Shown: positions 8,965 to 17,954, counted from the stretch's first letter. The stretch: 64,000 bases of DNA from Saccharothrix sp. ST-888 (GCF_000955975.1 NZ_JYJF01000019.1:1-64000); one strand, 5' to 3'. Numbers and translations: made by a program. Notes: generated from the letters alone by a model not told the origin.

Positions 8965-11484
8965 TCAGGCCGGGCGGAGCAGGGCCGGGCGGTCGGGTTG
9001 GGGGAGCCCGGTCCAGCTGGAGCCGTGGCGGCGGGCCCGGACGCGGCGGAGCCAGAGCTCGGTGGCGACCAGGTCCGCGAGGCCGGCCAGGGTGCCGGCC
9101 GGCAGGTCGGCGGTGGGGTCGGCGGCGCGGGCGAGGGCGTCCCGGACGGCCGGGAGGTCGATCAGTCCGGCCTCCGCGAGCAGCGGGCGGTGGAAGAGCT
9201 CGGTGAGTCCGTCGGCGGCCCGGCGCAGGCCGGTGCGGGCCGCGCCGGTACGGTCCGGGCGCGGGCCCCGGCCCCAGTCGGCGGGCAGGTCGGTGCGGCC
9301 CGCACCGGTCAGGACGGATCGCAGCAGCGCGTGCCGCGCCCCGGGCTGCAGCCTTGTCCGGTCGGGCAGCAGCCGGGCCGCGCGCACCACCTGGTTGTCC
9401 AGGAAGGGCGCGTGCAGCCGCTGGCCGTGCTGCTCGGCGGCCTGGAGCAGCGTGCGGTACTCGGCGGCGTGCCGGTGCAGGGCGAGCCTGGCCCGGCGGG
9501 CCCCGGGCGGTTCGGTGGGGACCGGTCCCCGGGCGGCGAGCCGCAGGCGGAGGGCGACGGCGGAGAGCGCGTCGTCGGAGAGGAAGCGCGCGGCCGGTCC
9601 CGGGACGCACCAGGCGAGGTCGGCGGCCGAGCTCTCGCCGGCGGTCCTGCCACGCCGGGCGAAGCGGCGGGCGGTCAGCCGGACGGCGGCGTCGTCGAGC
9701 GCCTCGGCGTACTGCGCTCTGGCCAGCCGGTGCGCGGCGCGCAGGACGCCGACGGGGGTGCGGACGGCGCCGTCGAAGGTGCCGGCGGTGGCGAGGTCGG
9801 CCCCGGCCAGCGCGGCCACCGGGGAGAGGAGTTCGCGGGAGCGCCCGTCCCTGACCAGGTCGGCGAGCCGGGCCGGGTGCCCGTCGAGGACCTGGCGGGC
9901 GCCGTAGCCGGTGAGGTGGTCCGCGCCGCCGAGGCTGAACCGGCCGCCCAGCCGTGCGGTGGCGATCAGCGCGGGACCGGGTTCGTCGGTCAGCGGTCCC
10001 GGCGGCAGCTCGGGCGGTGGGTCGCCCGGCCCGGCCGGTGGCGTGGGTCCGGCGGACCCGGCGGACCCGGCGGGCTCGCCGGCCTCCGCTGGCCCGGTGG
10101 ACCCGGCGGGCGGTTCGGCGCGCGCGGTGGTCCGGCCGGCTGCCGTGAGCCCGACGAGTTCCGCGTACGGGAGGGTCGGCGGCAGCACGATGTGGTGCAG
10201 GCGCGGGGCCTCCACCGCGAGCGTCACCCCTCCGGTGCGCGCGCCGGAGCCCGCCCGGTCGGCGCCCGTACCGTCGGCGCCCGTGGCGTGGCTGCCTGCA
10301 CCGTCGGTGCCCGCGCCGCCGGTGCCCGTGCCGTCGAGATCGGCCTCGGCGACCGTGACGGCGGTGAGCAGTTCGCCACCGGCCGACTCCTCGGCCGCCC
10401 GGCGGGCCATCGCGGCCGTCGGCCGGGCCCAGGAGCCCTTCACCGCACCGCTCCGCGCGGCGGCGGCCGGCCCTGTGCTCCCCGGACCGGCGGAGGCCGC
10501 CGAGGGGCCGATCGGTACGGCGGCGGCCAGCAGGGCGACGGTCGCGGAGGCGGTGCCGTACGAGAGGTCCACGCCGAGCCTGGGGCGGTCGCCGACGGGC
10601 GTCGAGGTGCGGACCCGGCAGCGGACGGACTCCAGGAGTGCGCGGGTCAGTTCACGGACCGCCGGTGCCTCCTCACGCCGGCCGGGAGTGGTTTCGTGCT
10701 CGTACGGGGCGACGTACGGGCGGCCGCTGCGGATCCCGAGCACGTGTCCGGGCGGGACGCGTTGGACGCCCAGGTACGGGGTGCCGGTGCCGAGCGCCTC
10801 GGGGGACTCGGGGCAGGCCAGCCGGGCGGCGAGGTGGCCGGTGTCGATCGGGGCGCCGATCAGGTCGGCGAGGGGGAGCGCGGCCGTGGCGTACGCCGTT
10901 CCGCCGTACCAGGGGGCGTGGAAGACCGGGAGTGCGCCGGCGAGGTCGGTGAGCAGCAGGGTGCTGCGGGTGCCGGCCCGGAGTACGACCGTGTAGCTGC
11001 CGGGCCAGGCGGTGAGGTGGCGGACCGCGCCGCCGCGGGCGGAGGTGAGACCGGCGGCGAGTTCGGCGTCGGAGGCGCCGCAGTGGCCGAGGACGGCGAG
11101 GCGGGTGGTGGCCGGGGTGTCGTCCTCGGTGGCGGCGGGGGCGGTCAGGCCGGTGGTGACCACGGCCGGGGCACCGGGTCTGAGGGTGACCAGGCGGATC
11201 TCCTCGGGGCGCCAGTCGCCCACCGCCCAGAGCGGGTTGGGCCCGGACCACAGGGTGGTGGCGGCCAGCGGGCGGACGGTCCCCGGGGGTGCGAAGGCCG
11301 TGGCGTGCGCCGTGGTGGCGTGCGGAGCCGTGGCGCCTGACGGTGCGTCCGACTCCCGTCCGCCGGGGAGCGGGTGCGCTGCGGGGCGCGCCTGTGACCC
11401 CGTACGGGGCGCCGGGCGTACGCCCGTTGACGCGGTCAGGCTCGCTGTGGGCGCGCCCCCGCTCCAGCCCGTGAGCCACCGCAT
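8965..11484 (-). CDS. Asparagine-synthetase/lasso-cyclase-like protein with degenerate PP-loop
   Basis: The 839-residue protein begins MRWLTGWS, the typical start of the actinobacterial albusnodin/ikarugamycin-type macrolactam cyclase family. It keeps the glutaminase-like N-terminal half (LAVLGHCGASDAELAAGL, DLAGALPVFHAPWYGG) and the C-terminal HAPFLDNQVV motif (about residue 690). The ATP-pyrophosphatase loop, normally SGGxDS, reads SYGTAS (about residues 308-313), so the key Gly and Asp are missing. Long Gly/Ala/Thr-rich inserts enlarge the middle. GGTGGAGG precedes the ATG at 11484. No lasso precursor, B protein or transporter is nearby, so ATP-dependent cyclisation is doubtful; a structural or altered role is inference. 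Confidence 0.7.
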   Translation of the reverse strand: MRWLTGWSGGAPTASLTASTGVRPAPRTGSQARPAAHPLPGGRESDAPSGATAPHATTAHATAFAPPGTVRPLAATTLWSGPNPLWAVGDWRPEEIRLVTLRPGAPAVVTTGLTAPAATEDDTPATTRLAVLGHCGASDAELAAGLTSARGGAVRHLTAWPGSYTVVLRAGTRSTLLLTDLAGALPVFHAPWYGGTAYATAALPLADLIGAPIDTGHLAARLACPESPEALGTGTPYLGVQRVPPGHVLGIRSGRPYVAPYEHETTPGRREEAPAVRELTRALLESVRCRVRTSTPVGDRPRLGVDLSYGTASATVALLAAAVPIGPSAASAGPGSTGPAAAARSGAVKGSWARPTAAMARRAAEESAGGELLTAVTVAEADLDGTGTGGAGTDGAGSHATGADGTGADRAGSGARTGGVTLAVEAPRLHHIVLPPTLPYAELVGLTAAGRTTARAEPPAGSTGPAEAGEPAGSAGSAGPTPPAGPGDPPPELPPGPLTDEPGPALIATARLGGRFSLGGADHLTGYGARQVLDGHPARLADLVRDGRSRELLSPVAALAGADLATAGTFDGAVRTPVGVLRAAHRLARAQYAEALDDAAVRLTARRFARRGRTAGESSAADLAWCVPGPAARFLSDDALSAVALRLRLAARGPVPTEPPGARRARLALHRHAAEYRTLLQAAEQHGQRLHAPFLDNQVVRAARLLPDRTRLQPGARHALLRSVLTGAGRTDLPADWGRGPRPDRTGAARTGLRRAADGLTELFHRPLLAEAGLIDLPAVRDALARAADPTADLPAGTLAGLADLVATELWLRRVRARRHGSSWTGLPQPDRPALLRPA

Positions 11485-11734
11485 CGCGCCTCCACCTGAC
11501 GAGGAACCAGGTGCGCCGTTCCACCTCCAGGCGTCGACGCACCGCCAGGAGACATGGTGCCACCGGATCCGCCCGCGTCGGCCGCGGTTGCCCACGGACC
11601 ACCCGGGGGCGGGACGGTCACCTCCCCGCCGAGGCGGGTCGGGGCGGGCCGGGCCTCCCCCTCCATGGCCCGGACCGCCCCGCGCGGCCTTTCTGGCATG
11701 GACATCAACGGATGGCCGAAAGGCGTCGCACTGC

Positions 11735-11762
11735 CCGGGAGGGCATCCGCATGCCCTCCCGG
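11735..11762. terminator. Perfect 12-bp hairpin, terminator- or leader-like
   Basis: CCGGGAGGGCAT (11735-11746) is the exact reverse complement of ATGCCCTCCCGG (11751-11762) with a CCGC loop. It lies about 250 nt upstream of the minus-strand cyclase-like start and has no U-run on either side, so it could be a factor-independent actinomycete terminator, a leader attenuator or a protein-binding palindrome. Confidence 0.45.
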
Positions 11763-12016
11763 ACCCACCGCCGCCCGCGGGGATGGAGGCAGCGGTGTCC
11801 CCCGGCCCGCCGGGTCCTCGACGACGGGCCGACCCACAGACACCAGCGAATCGCCCACCTGCCGCTCCAGCCAGGGGGCACGGCCGGGCGCACATCGGCA
11901 CAGGACCGGAGCACAGCCGTCCGCGACGCGTGGTCCGACCCGACGGCACGGCTGCGAGGCGCCGTCCGCGGCCGACCGCGACAGGTGCGCGATCCCGCCA
12001 TCCGGAATGCAGGCTC

Positions 12017-12045
12017 TTAACCCTCGGAACGCGGACGACTACGCT
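12017..12045 (+). promoter_or_regulatory. Promoter candidate for the sporulation-type regulator
   Basis: TTAACC (12017-12022) and TACGCT (12040-12045) are spaced by exactly 17 nt. If used, transcription would begin near 12052 and leave an unusually long leader of about 240 nt before the ATG at 12291. Confidence 0.4.
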
Positions 12046-12290
12046 AGGTACAGCAGCACCCGGGCTCCACGCGTCGCATTCGAAACCCGAGCGAACTTCC
12101 GCACGTCACCGCGGCTCCACCCACCGCCGCAGCCCACGGAAGTCGCACGCGAGCCACCCCGGCACCGCAGGCACCACCGCAGTACCGCCGGAGCACCACC
12201 GCGCACTACTGACGTACCACCGAAGCACACCGGGAAAAACCACCGCCGCACAACCACCGCACGACGCCGCCAGGGGGTGCCGCCGCCACC

Positions 12291-13712
12291 ATGACCGTCA
12301 GCTCACGAGGGCCGAACGAACGGCTCGGCACGCTCCTCACCCTCGCCCAGATCAGCAACGCCGGCCTCGCCCGCCGGGTCAACGACCTGGGCGCCCAGCG
12401 CGGACTGACGCTCCGCTACGACAAGACCTCGGTCGCCCGCTGGGTCAGCAAGGGCATGATCCCGCAGGGGCCGGTACCGCACCTGATCGCGTCCGCGATC
12501 GGCAGCAAGCTCGGCCGCCCGGTCCCGCTGGACGAGATCGGCCTCGGCGACACCGACCCGACCCCCGAACTCGGCCTCGCCTTCCCGCGCGAGGTGCCGG
12601 AGGCGGTGCGGTCCGCGACCGACCTGTGGCGGGTCGACCTGGAGCTGCGCCGCGGCCCCGGCGGCGGCCGCTGGAGCGACAGCCTGGCCGGGACGTTCTC
12701 GGTCTCCGCGTACGCGACACCGGTCTCGCGCTGGCTGATCACCCCCGCCGACGGCTCGGTGGCCCGCGAGACACAGGCCCCGGACCTGACGGGCTACCGG
12801 GTCGGCCACTCGGACGCCGCCAAGCTGCGCGAGGCGGCCCAGGAGGCCCGGCGCTGGGACTCCAAGTACGGGGGCGGCGACTGGCGTTCCTCGATGGTTC
12901 CGGAGTGCCTGCGGGTCGAGGCGGCGCCGCTGCTGCTGGCCTCCTACAGCGATGCGGTCGGCCGGGCGCTGTTCGGCGCGACGGCCGAACTCACCAGGCT
13001 GGCCGGCTGGATGGCCTTCGACACCGGCCAGCACGAGGCCGCCCAGCGGTACTACATCCAGGCGCTGCGCCTCGCCCGCGCGGCGGCCGACGTCCCGCTC
13101 GGCGGCTACGTGCTGGCCTCGATGAGCCTCCAGGCCAGCTACCGGGGCTTCGCCGAGGAGGCGGTCGACCTGGCCCAGGCCGCACTGGAGCGGAACCGGG
13201 GTCTGGCGACCGCCCGCACGATGAGCTTCTTCCACCTGGTGGAGGCACGGGCCCAGGCGAAGAGCCGCAACGCGCAGGCGTGTGCGACCGCGCTCGCGGC
13301 AGCAGAGGGCGCACTTGAGCGGTCACGCGCCGGGGATCCCGATCCGGCGTGGATCGACTTCTACGCCTACGACCGGCTGGCCGCCGATGCCGCCGAGTGC
13401 TTCCGCGATCTCGGAGTGCCCGCCAAGGTCCGGCAGTTCACCCGCGAGGCCCTGGCCAGGCCCACCGAGGGTTTCGTCCGCTCGCACGGTCTGCGGCTGG
13501 TGGTCTCCGCGATGGCCGAGGCCGAGGCGGGCGATCTGGACGCCGCCGTCGCCGCCGGCGAACGCGCCGTCGAGGTGGCCGGACGGATCTCCTCGCAGCG
13601 CAGCCGCGACTACGTGATCGAGATGCTGCGCCGCCTCGAACCGTTCCAGGACGAGCGCAGGGTACGGGAGTTGACCGAGCGGGCTCGACTGGTGCTGCTG
13701 GCACCGGCGTAA
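12291..13712 (+). CDS. ORF1590/NsdA-family sporulation-type regulator with TPR-like repeats
   Basis: The 473-residue protein has an N-terminal helix-turn-helix-like segment (about residues 9-60, [19 protein letters not shown]), a central region of unknown fold, and helical TPR-like repeats from about 215 to 440 (repeated Ala-rich helix pairs such as [20 protein letters not shown]). This architecture is that of the streptomycete ORF1590 sporulation protein and the related antibiotic repressor NsdA. The ATG at 12291 follows a C-rich leader without a clear Shine-Dalgarno. The neighbouring order (TROVE, LhgO, TrmB, PrsW, tRNA) suggests a chromosomal-core location. The family is assigned from recall of domain layout, so the exact subfamily is less sure. 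Confidence 0.7.
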   Translation: MTVSSRGPNERLGTLLTLAQISNAGLARRVNDLGAQRGLTLRYDKTSVARWVSKGMIPQGPVPHLIASAIGSKLGRPVPLDEIGLGDTDPTPELGLAFPREVPEAVRSATDLWRVDLELRRGPGGGRWSDSLAGTFSVSAYATPVSRWLITPADGSVARETQAPDLTGYRVGHSDAAKLREAAQEARRWDSKYGGGDWRSSMVPECLRVEAAPLLLASYSDAVGRALFGATAELTRLAGWMAFDTGQHEAAQRYYIQALRLARAAADVPLGGYVLASMSLQASYRGFAEEAVDLAQAALERNRGLATARTMSFFHLVEARAQAKSRNAQACATALAAAEGALERSRAGDPDPAWIDFYAYDRLAADAAECFRDLGVPAKVRQFTREALARPTEGFVRSHGLRLVVSAMAEAEAGDLDAAVAAGERAVEVAGRISSQRSRDYVIEMLRRLEPFQDERRVRELTERARLVLLAPA

Positions 13713-13754
13713 TTCGGATGCGGGTGCGGCGGTCGGCTGGCTACCGTCGTACTC

Positions 13755-13890
13755 GTCCAGGTGCGCAGGCAGAGGTTACTTCCACTGTCAATGGGCGGGT
13801 CGCGGGTTCGAGTCCCGTCACCGGCTTCGGGCCGGTGTAGCTCAGCCGGTAGAGCGGCTTGTCACCTCAGCCGCTTCTTGTTCTCTGGAC
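13755..13890 (+). ncRNA. Y RNA-like ncRNA 1 with permuted tRNA-like module
   Basis: A closing stem GTCCAG/CTGGAC (13755-13760 with 13885-13890) and a second helix GGCAGAGGT/ACCTCAGCC (13768-13776 with 13864-13872, one A-A mismatch) enclose a tRNA mimic in circularly permuted order. This starts with a T-arm with TTCGAGT loop (13802-13818). Next comes a 7-bp acceptor stem capped by five nt (13819-13825 with 13831-13837), then TA and a D-arm GCTC-AGCCGGTA-GAGC (13840-13855). Bacterial Y RNAs of the YrlA type pair a Ro-binding stem with a tRNA-like module. Location 220 nt upstream of a TROVE (Ro60/Rsr) gene on the same strand strongly supports this call. It would deceive tRNA finders but is not a normal tRNA. 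Confidence 0.82.
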
Positions 13891-13915
13891 GCCCATATGT
13901 GAACAGCATTCCGCA

Positions 13916-14018
13916 CCTCCCGGTGCGCAGGCAGCGGTTACTTCTCTGGTAGGTGCCCCCACGTGGGCGCTGCGGTTCGAGCCCGCGACAACACCGCTGC
14001 CGCTTCGATCTCGGGAGG
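13916..14018 (+). ncRNA. Y RNA-like ncRNA 2, paralog with a T-arm only
   Basis: This RNA repeats the plan of ncRNA 1. A closing stem CCTCCCG/CGGGAGG (13916-13922 with 14012-14018) differs in sequence from the first RNA but is again fully complementary. It is followed by the same internal-loop sequence GTGCGCA and a perfect 9-bp helix GGCAGCGGT/ACCGCTGCC (13930-13938 with 13993-14001). Inside are a GCCC/GGGC hairpin (13955-13968) and a T-arm-like hairpin GCGG-TTCGAGC-CCGC (13972-13986); no D-arm is present. The conserved GGTTACTTCT after the helix is shared with ncRNA 1. Its end lies 94 nt before the TROVE start codon, so it might also be part of that mRNA leader. Confidence 0.75.
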
Positions 14019-14112
14019 CACAGCGCCGGGGCGTCCGGGGCCGCTACCGGCCTCGGGCGCCCGCTCTCCCCTGTGTCTCCCCCGTCTCGCCTTTCCAGCA
14101 GGGGGATTCAGC

Positions 14113-15684
14113 ATGTCGCGTTTCAATGTCCGCAAGGCCAAGGCGAGTCCGCTCTCGCCCGTGCGGACCACCGGGCGTACGGTGGCCAACCACCAGGGCG
14201 GCACCGGGTTCCTGCGCGACGAGAAGTCCGAACTTTTTCTACTCGCGGTGGCCAACATGGTCGGCCAGGACACCTTCTACGAACGCGGCGGCGCACGCGA
14301 CGACCGGTTCACCGCGCTGGTCCGCCGGCTGGCCGTCAGCGACCCGGAGTGGACCCTCGGACTGCTGCGGTGGCTGCGCACCGGGGCCTTCATGCGGACC
14401 GCGGCACTGGTCGGGGCCGCCGAGTTCACCCGTGCCCGGCTGGACGCCGAGGCGCCGGGCCACTCCCGTCAGGTGATCGACGCCGTGCTGCAACGGCCGG
14501 ACGAGCCGGGCGAGTTCCTCGCCTACTGGACCTCCCGCTACGGGCGCCGGCTGCCGCAGCCGGTCAAGCGCGGGGTCGCCGACGCCACCCGCCGGCTCTA
14601 CAACGGCCGGGCGCTGCTCAAGTACGACACCACCGGAAAGGCGTACCGCTTCGGCGACGTCCTGGAGCTGACCCACCCCACGCCGCATGCCGAGAAGCCC
14701 TGGCAGGGCGCCCTGTTCAAGTACGCGCTGGACCGGCGCCACCGCCCGGACGAGGCCGTACCGCCGGTCGGCGACGCGCTGCTGACCGCCAACCGTGCGC
14801 TCCTCGACCTGCCCGTCGAGCAGCGCCGGGCCGTCGTCACCGCCGAGGGCGGCGCCGAGCGGCTGGCCGCGGCCGGGCTGACCTGGGAGGCGCTGGCCGG
14901 CTGGCTCCAGGGCCCGCTGGACGCGGCCGTCTGGGAGGCGGTCATCCCGTCCATGGGTCCGATGGCGCTGGTCCGCAACCTGCGCAACTTCGACCAGGCC
15001 GGGGTCTCGGACGAGGTGGCCGCCGAGGTGGCGCGCCGGATCAGCGACCCGGACGAGGTGGCCAGGTCCCGGCAGTTCCCGTTCCGCTACCTGGCTGCAC
15101 ACCGCAACGCGCCGTCGCTGCGCTGGGGGCACGCGTTGGAGCGCGCGCTCGCGCACTCGCTCTCCAACGTGCCCGCGCTGCCCGGCCGGACGCTGATCCT
15201 GGTGGACCGCTCGGGTTCGATGTTCGACCGGCCGAGCGCGCAGACCCAGCTCAACCGGGCCGACTCGGCGGCGATCTTCGGCACCGCGCTGAAGGTCCGG
15301 GCCGAGCGGGCGGACCTGGTGGAGTTCGGCAGCAGCAGCCAGCCGGTCGAGGTGCGCCGCGGCGAGTCGGTGCTCAAGGTGCTGGACCGGTTCCACAACC
15401 TCGGCGGCACCGACACCGCCGGGGCCGTCACCCGGCACTACGCCCGGCACGACCGGGTGGTGGTGATCACCGACGAGCAGGCGTACGGCAGTTGGGGCGG
15501 TGACCCGCTGGCGGCCGTGCCCGCCGAGGTCCCGGTGTACACCTGGAACCTCGCCGGTTACGCCGCCGGCCACGCACCGTCCGGTGCAGCCGCCCGGCAC
15601 ACCTTCGGCGGTCTCGGCGACTCCGCCTTCCGGCTGATTCCGATGCTGGAGGCGGGCCGCGACGCCGACTGGCCCTGGAAGTAG
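14113..15684 (+). CDS. rsr: TROVE-domain RNA-binding protein (Ro60/Rsr homolog)
   Basis: The 523-residue protein has an N-terminal TROVE domain (about residues 25-340) made of HEAT-like helices and a C-terminal von Willebrand A-like domain with a MIDAS motif LVDRSGSMF (about residue 366) and a later TDEQAYGSW. Ro60 proteins form a ring that binds Y RNAs and misfolded RNAs, and in bacteria the ring partners with PNPase or helps rRNA processing during stress. The ATG at 14113 has GGGGG about 7 nt upstream; longer upstream in-frame starts would run through ncRNA 2 and are rejected. The two Y-like RNAs just upstream are the expected partners. Confidence 0.92.
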   Translation: MSRFNVRKAKASPLSPVRTTGRTVANHQGGTGFLRDEKSELFLLAVANMVGQDTFYERGGARDDRFTALVRRLAVSDPEWTLGLLRWLRTGAFMRTAALVGAAEFTRARLDAEAPGHSRQVIDAVLQRPDEPGEFLAYWTSRYGRRLPQPVKRGVADATRRLYNGRALLKYDTTGKAYRFGDVLELTHPTPHAEKPWQGALFKYALDRRHRPDEAVPPVGDALLTANRALLDLPVEQRRAVVTAEGGAERLAAAGLTWEALAGWLQGPLDAAVWEAVIPSMGPMALVRNLRNFDQAGVSDEVAAEVARRISDPDEVARSRQFPFRYLAAHRNAPSLRWGHALERALAHSLSNVPALPGRTLILVDRSGSMFDRPSAQTQLNRADSAAIFGTALKVRAERADLVEFGSSSQPVEVRRGESVLKVLDRFHNLGGTDTAGAVTRHYARHDRVVVITDEQAYGSWGGDPLAAVPAEVPVYTWNLAGYAAGHAPSGAAARHTFGGLGDSAFRLIPMLEAGRDADWPWK

Positions 15685-15785
15685 TCCGGCCCCGCCCGGT
15701 GCACTCGACCGGTGCCCGCAGCCGTGCCACCATCACAGCCGCGGGCACCTGGGCGGCGGGTGCCGGGGAGGAAGAAGGTGCGGCG

Positions 15786-17027
15786 GTGGCGTACGACTTC
15801 GACGTGACGGTGGTGGGCGGCGGGATCGTCGGGCTGTCCACCGTGTACGCGCTCACCCGGCAGCGGCCCGACCTGCGGGTCCTGCTGCTGGAGAAGGAAC
15901 CCGGCTTCGCCGCCCACCAGACCGGCCGCAACAGCGGCGTCATCCACAGCGGGGTGTACTACCGGCCCGGCTCGCTGAAGGCCAGGTACGCCGCCGAAGG
16001 CGCGGCCGAGATGGTCGACTTCTGCCGCGAGCAGGGCATCCCGTACGAGGTCACCGGCAAGCTGATCGTGGCCACCGGGCGGGAGGAACTGCCGCGCCTG
16101 CACGCCCTGGCGCAGCGCGGCCGGGAGAACGGCATCCCGGTCACCGAGCTGGACGCCGCCGGTATCGCCGCGTACGAGCCGGAGGTGACCGGCGTCGCCG
16201 GGCTGCACATCGGCACCACCGGCATCTGCGACTTCCCCGCGGTGGCCCGCCGGTACGCCGCGCTGGCCGAGGAGGCGGGCGCTCTGCTGCGCACCGGCTG
16301 CGAGCTGGAGGGGATCGAGCGGCGGGAGGACGGGCTGACCGTCCGGATCGGGGGCGGCGTGGAGCTGCGCAGCGCGGTGCTGGTGAACTGCGCCGGGCTG
16401 CACAGCGACCGGATCGCCCGGATGACCGGGGACGACCCCGGCGTGCGGATCATTCCGTTCCGCGGCGAGTACTACGAACTCACCAAGGAGCGGCGGGAGT
16501 TGGTCCGGGGGCTGGTGTACCCGGTGCCCGACCCGGCCTTCCCGTTCCTCGGCGTGCACCTCACCCGGGGCGTGCACGGCGATGTCCACGTCGGCCCGAA
16601 CGCCGTCCCCGCGCTGGCCCGCGAGGGGTACGACTGGCGGACGGTCCGGCCGCGCGACCTCGCCGAGACGGTGCGCTTCCCCGGCACCTGGCAGATCGCG
16701 CGGCGGCACTGGCGGTACGAGATCGGCGAGTTGCACCGCTCGCTATCCAAGCGGGCGTTCACGGCCGCCGTGCAGCGGCTGCTCCCCGCGGTCACGGCCG
16801 CCGACCTGGTCCCGGCCACGGCCGGGGTGCGGGCGCAGGCGGTGGCCAGGGACGGCTCGCTGCTGGACGACTTCGCCTTCGCCGGCTTCGATCCGGGCGA
16901 TCCGTCCTCGCCCCGGCGGACCGTCCACGTGCTCAACGCACCGTCCCCGGCGGCGACGGCGTCGCTCCCGATCGGCCGGGAGGTGGCCCGCCGCGCGGTC
17001 GCGGCCCTGGAGGCGGGGGACGCGTAG
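15786..17027 (+). CDS. lhgO: L-2-hydroxyglutarate oxidase
   Basis: This FAD-dependent DAO-type oxidoreductase of 413 residues has the Rossmann motif VTVVGGGIVGLSTVYAL near the N-terminus and the family-typical HQTGRNSGVIHSGVYYRPGS segment, followed by NCAGLHSD and IIPFRGEYYEL. It oxidises L-2-hydroxyglutarate to 2-oxoglutarate, a repair or lysine-catabolism step, passing electrons to the quinone pool or oxygen. The GTG at 15786 follows GGAAGAAGG, so it is preferred over longer in-frame starts. It lies about 100 nt after the TROVE gene on the same strand, with no obvious functional link. Confidence 0.9.
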   Translation: MAYDFDVTVVGGGIVGLSTVYALTRQRPDLRVLLLEKEPGFAAHQTGRNSGVIHSGVYYRPGSLKARYAAEGAAEMVDFCREQGIPYEVTGKLIVATGREELPRLHALAQRGRENGIPVTELDAAGIAAYEPEVTGVAGLHIGTTGICDFPAVARRYAALAEEAGALLRTGCELEGIERREDGLTVRIGGGVELRSAVLVNCAGLHSDRIARMTGDDPGVRIIPFRGEYYELTKERRELVRGLVYPVPDPAFPFLGVHLTRGVHGDVHVGPNAVPALAREGYDWRTVRPRDLAETVRFPGTWQIARRHWRYEIGELHRSLSKRAFTAAVQRLLPAVTAADLVPATAGVRAQAVARDGSLLDDFAFAGFDPGDPSSPRRTVHVLNAPSPAATASLPIGREVARRAVAALEAGDA

Positions 17028-17123
17028 GGCGCCCATGGCCCGTTGGGGAGGTGCACTGGGGGCGTGAGGTGTGCGTCACGCGCTGGGCCGGTGGTGTGCA
17101 CGCCCCCGTAGAATGGGGCGATT

Positions 17124-17954
17124 GTGACTGCCACCGCCTCCAGCACCCAGCCCTCCCCGTCCGCCCGGCTCTCCGCCGCACCGGCCGCGTACCCCGCGCC
17201 GATGTACCCGCACAAGGCCACCGAGGCCCAGCACAGCGAGCGCCGGATCCGCAGCTTCCAGCCGCGCCGAGGTCGGATGACCAACGCCCAGGCCGGTGCG
17301 CTGGACCGGGGCTGGGAGCGGTTCGGCCTGGCGATCGACGGCACTCCGCTCGACCTGCCGAGCCTGTTCGGCGGGCTCCCGGTCACGCTGGAGATCGGCT
17401 TCGGCATGGGCGAGACCACCGCCGCGATGGCCGCCGCGGACCCGATGACGGGCATCCTGGCCGCCGATGTGCACACCCCCGGCCACGGCAACCTGCTCCA
17501 GCTGCTGGAGCGCGACGGCTCCGAGAACGTCCGCCTCGCCGCCGGCGACGCGGTGATCCTGCTGCGCGACATGCTGCCCGACGCCGTACTGGCCGGCTTG
17601 CGGGTCTTCTTCGCCGACCCGTGGCCCAAGCCCAAGCACCACAAGCGGCGCCTGATCCAGCCGCACTTCCTCGACCTGGTGCTCCCCCGCCTGGCGCCCG
17701 GCGCCCTGGTGCACTGCGCCACCGACTGGGAGCCGTACGCCGAGCAGATGCTCGACGTCCTCTCGGCCTCGCCGGAGCTGGAGAACCTGCACCCCGAGGG
17801 CGACGGCACCGGCTGGCTGGAGCCCGCCGACCACCCGGCGGGCAGTGTGCCGGGCTACGCGCCCCGGCCCGACTGGCGTCCGGTCACCAAGTTCGAGCGC
17901 GCCGGGATGGCCAAGGGCCACGTCGTACACGACCTGCTGTTCCGCCGCCGCTGA
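17124..17954 (+). CDS. trmB: tRNA (guanine-N7-)-methyltransferase
   Basis: This SAM-dependent methyltransferase of 276 residues is expected to form m7G46 in tRNA. It shows the SAM-binding LEIGFGMGETTAAMA (about residue 90) and the diagnostic FFADPWPKPKHHKRRLIQP motif, then VHCATDWEPYAEQM. An N-terminal Ser/Pro/Ala-rich tail of about 25 residues precedes the conserved HSERRIRSFQPRRGRMT. A TAGAAT hexamer at 17109-17114 lies ten nt before the GTG start, so the transcript has a very short or no leader. Confidence 0.95.
   Translation: MTATASSTQPSPSARLSAAPAAYPAPMYPHKATEAQHSERRIRSFQPRRGRMTNAQAGALDRGWERFGLAIDGTPLDLPSLFGGLPVTLEIGFGMGETTAAMAAADPMTGILAADVHTPGHGNLLQLLERDGSENVRLAAGDAVILLRDMLPDAVLAGLRVFFADPWPKPKHHKRRLIQPHFLDLVLPRLAPGALVHCATDWEPYAEQMLDVLSASPELENLHPEGDGTGWLEPADHPAGSVPGYAPRPDWRPVTKFERAGMAKGHVVHDLLFRRR

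Larger units (their letters stand above)
11485..12290. other. Long intergenic region with hairpin and promoter-like elements
   Basis: About 800 nt separate the divergent cyclase-like and sporulation-regulator genes. The open frames crossing it on both strands give Pro/Arg/Gly-rich nonsense without domain character, so I call no gene. It contains a perfect 12-bp hairpin (11735-11762), a promoter candidate for the rightward gene (12017-12045), and, from about 12120 to 12290, a C/A-rich tract with six CCACCG hexamers that would lie in the 5' untranslated RNA of that gene. Confidence 0.5.

Noticed and set aside
11485..11858. Possible lasso precursor peptide upstream of the cyclase-like gene on the minus strand
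   Set aside because: A GGPWATAAD-like segment has an acidic residue at position 9, but there is no leader recognition motif, no penultimate Thr and no B protein nearby.
11554..12294. Long plus-strand reading frame through the intergenic region
   Set aside because: The translation is Pro/Arg/Ser/Thr-rich without domain character, there is no ribosome binding site, and the codon pattern does not match neighbouring genes.
13802..13855. Apparent tRNA halves (perfect T-arm and D-arm) that could be called as tRNA genes
   Set aside because: The T-arm precedes the D-arm, the acceptor strands are joined by a 5-nt cap, and no anticodon arm is present. The Y-RNA interpretation explains all parts and the adjacent TROVE gene.
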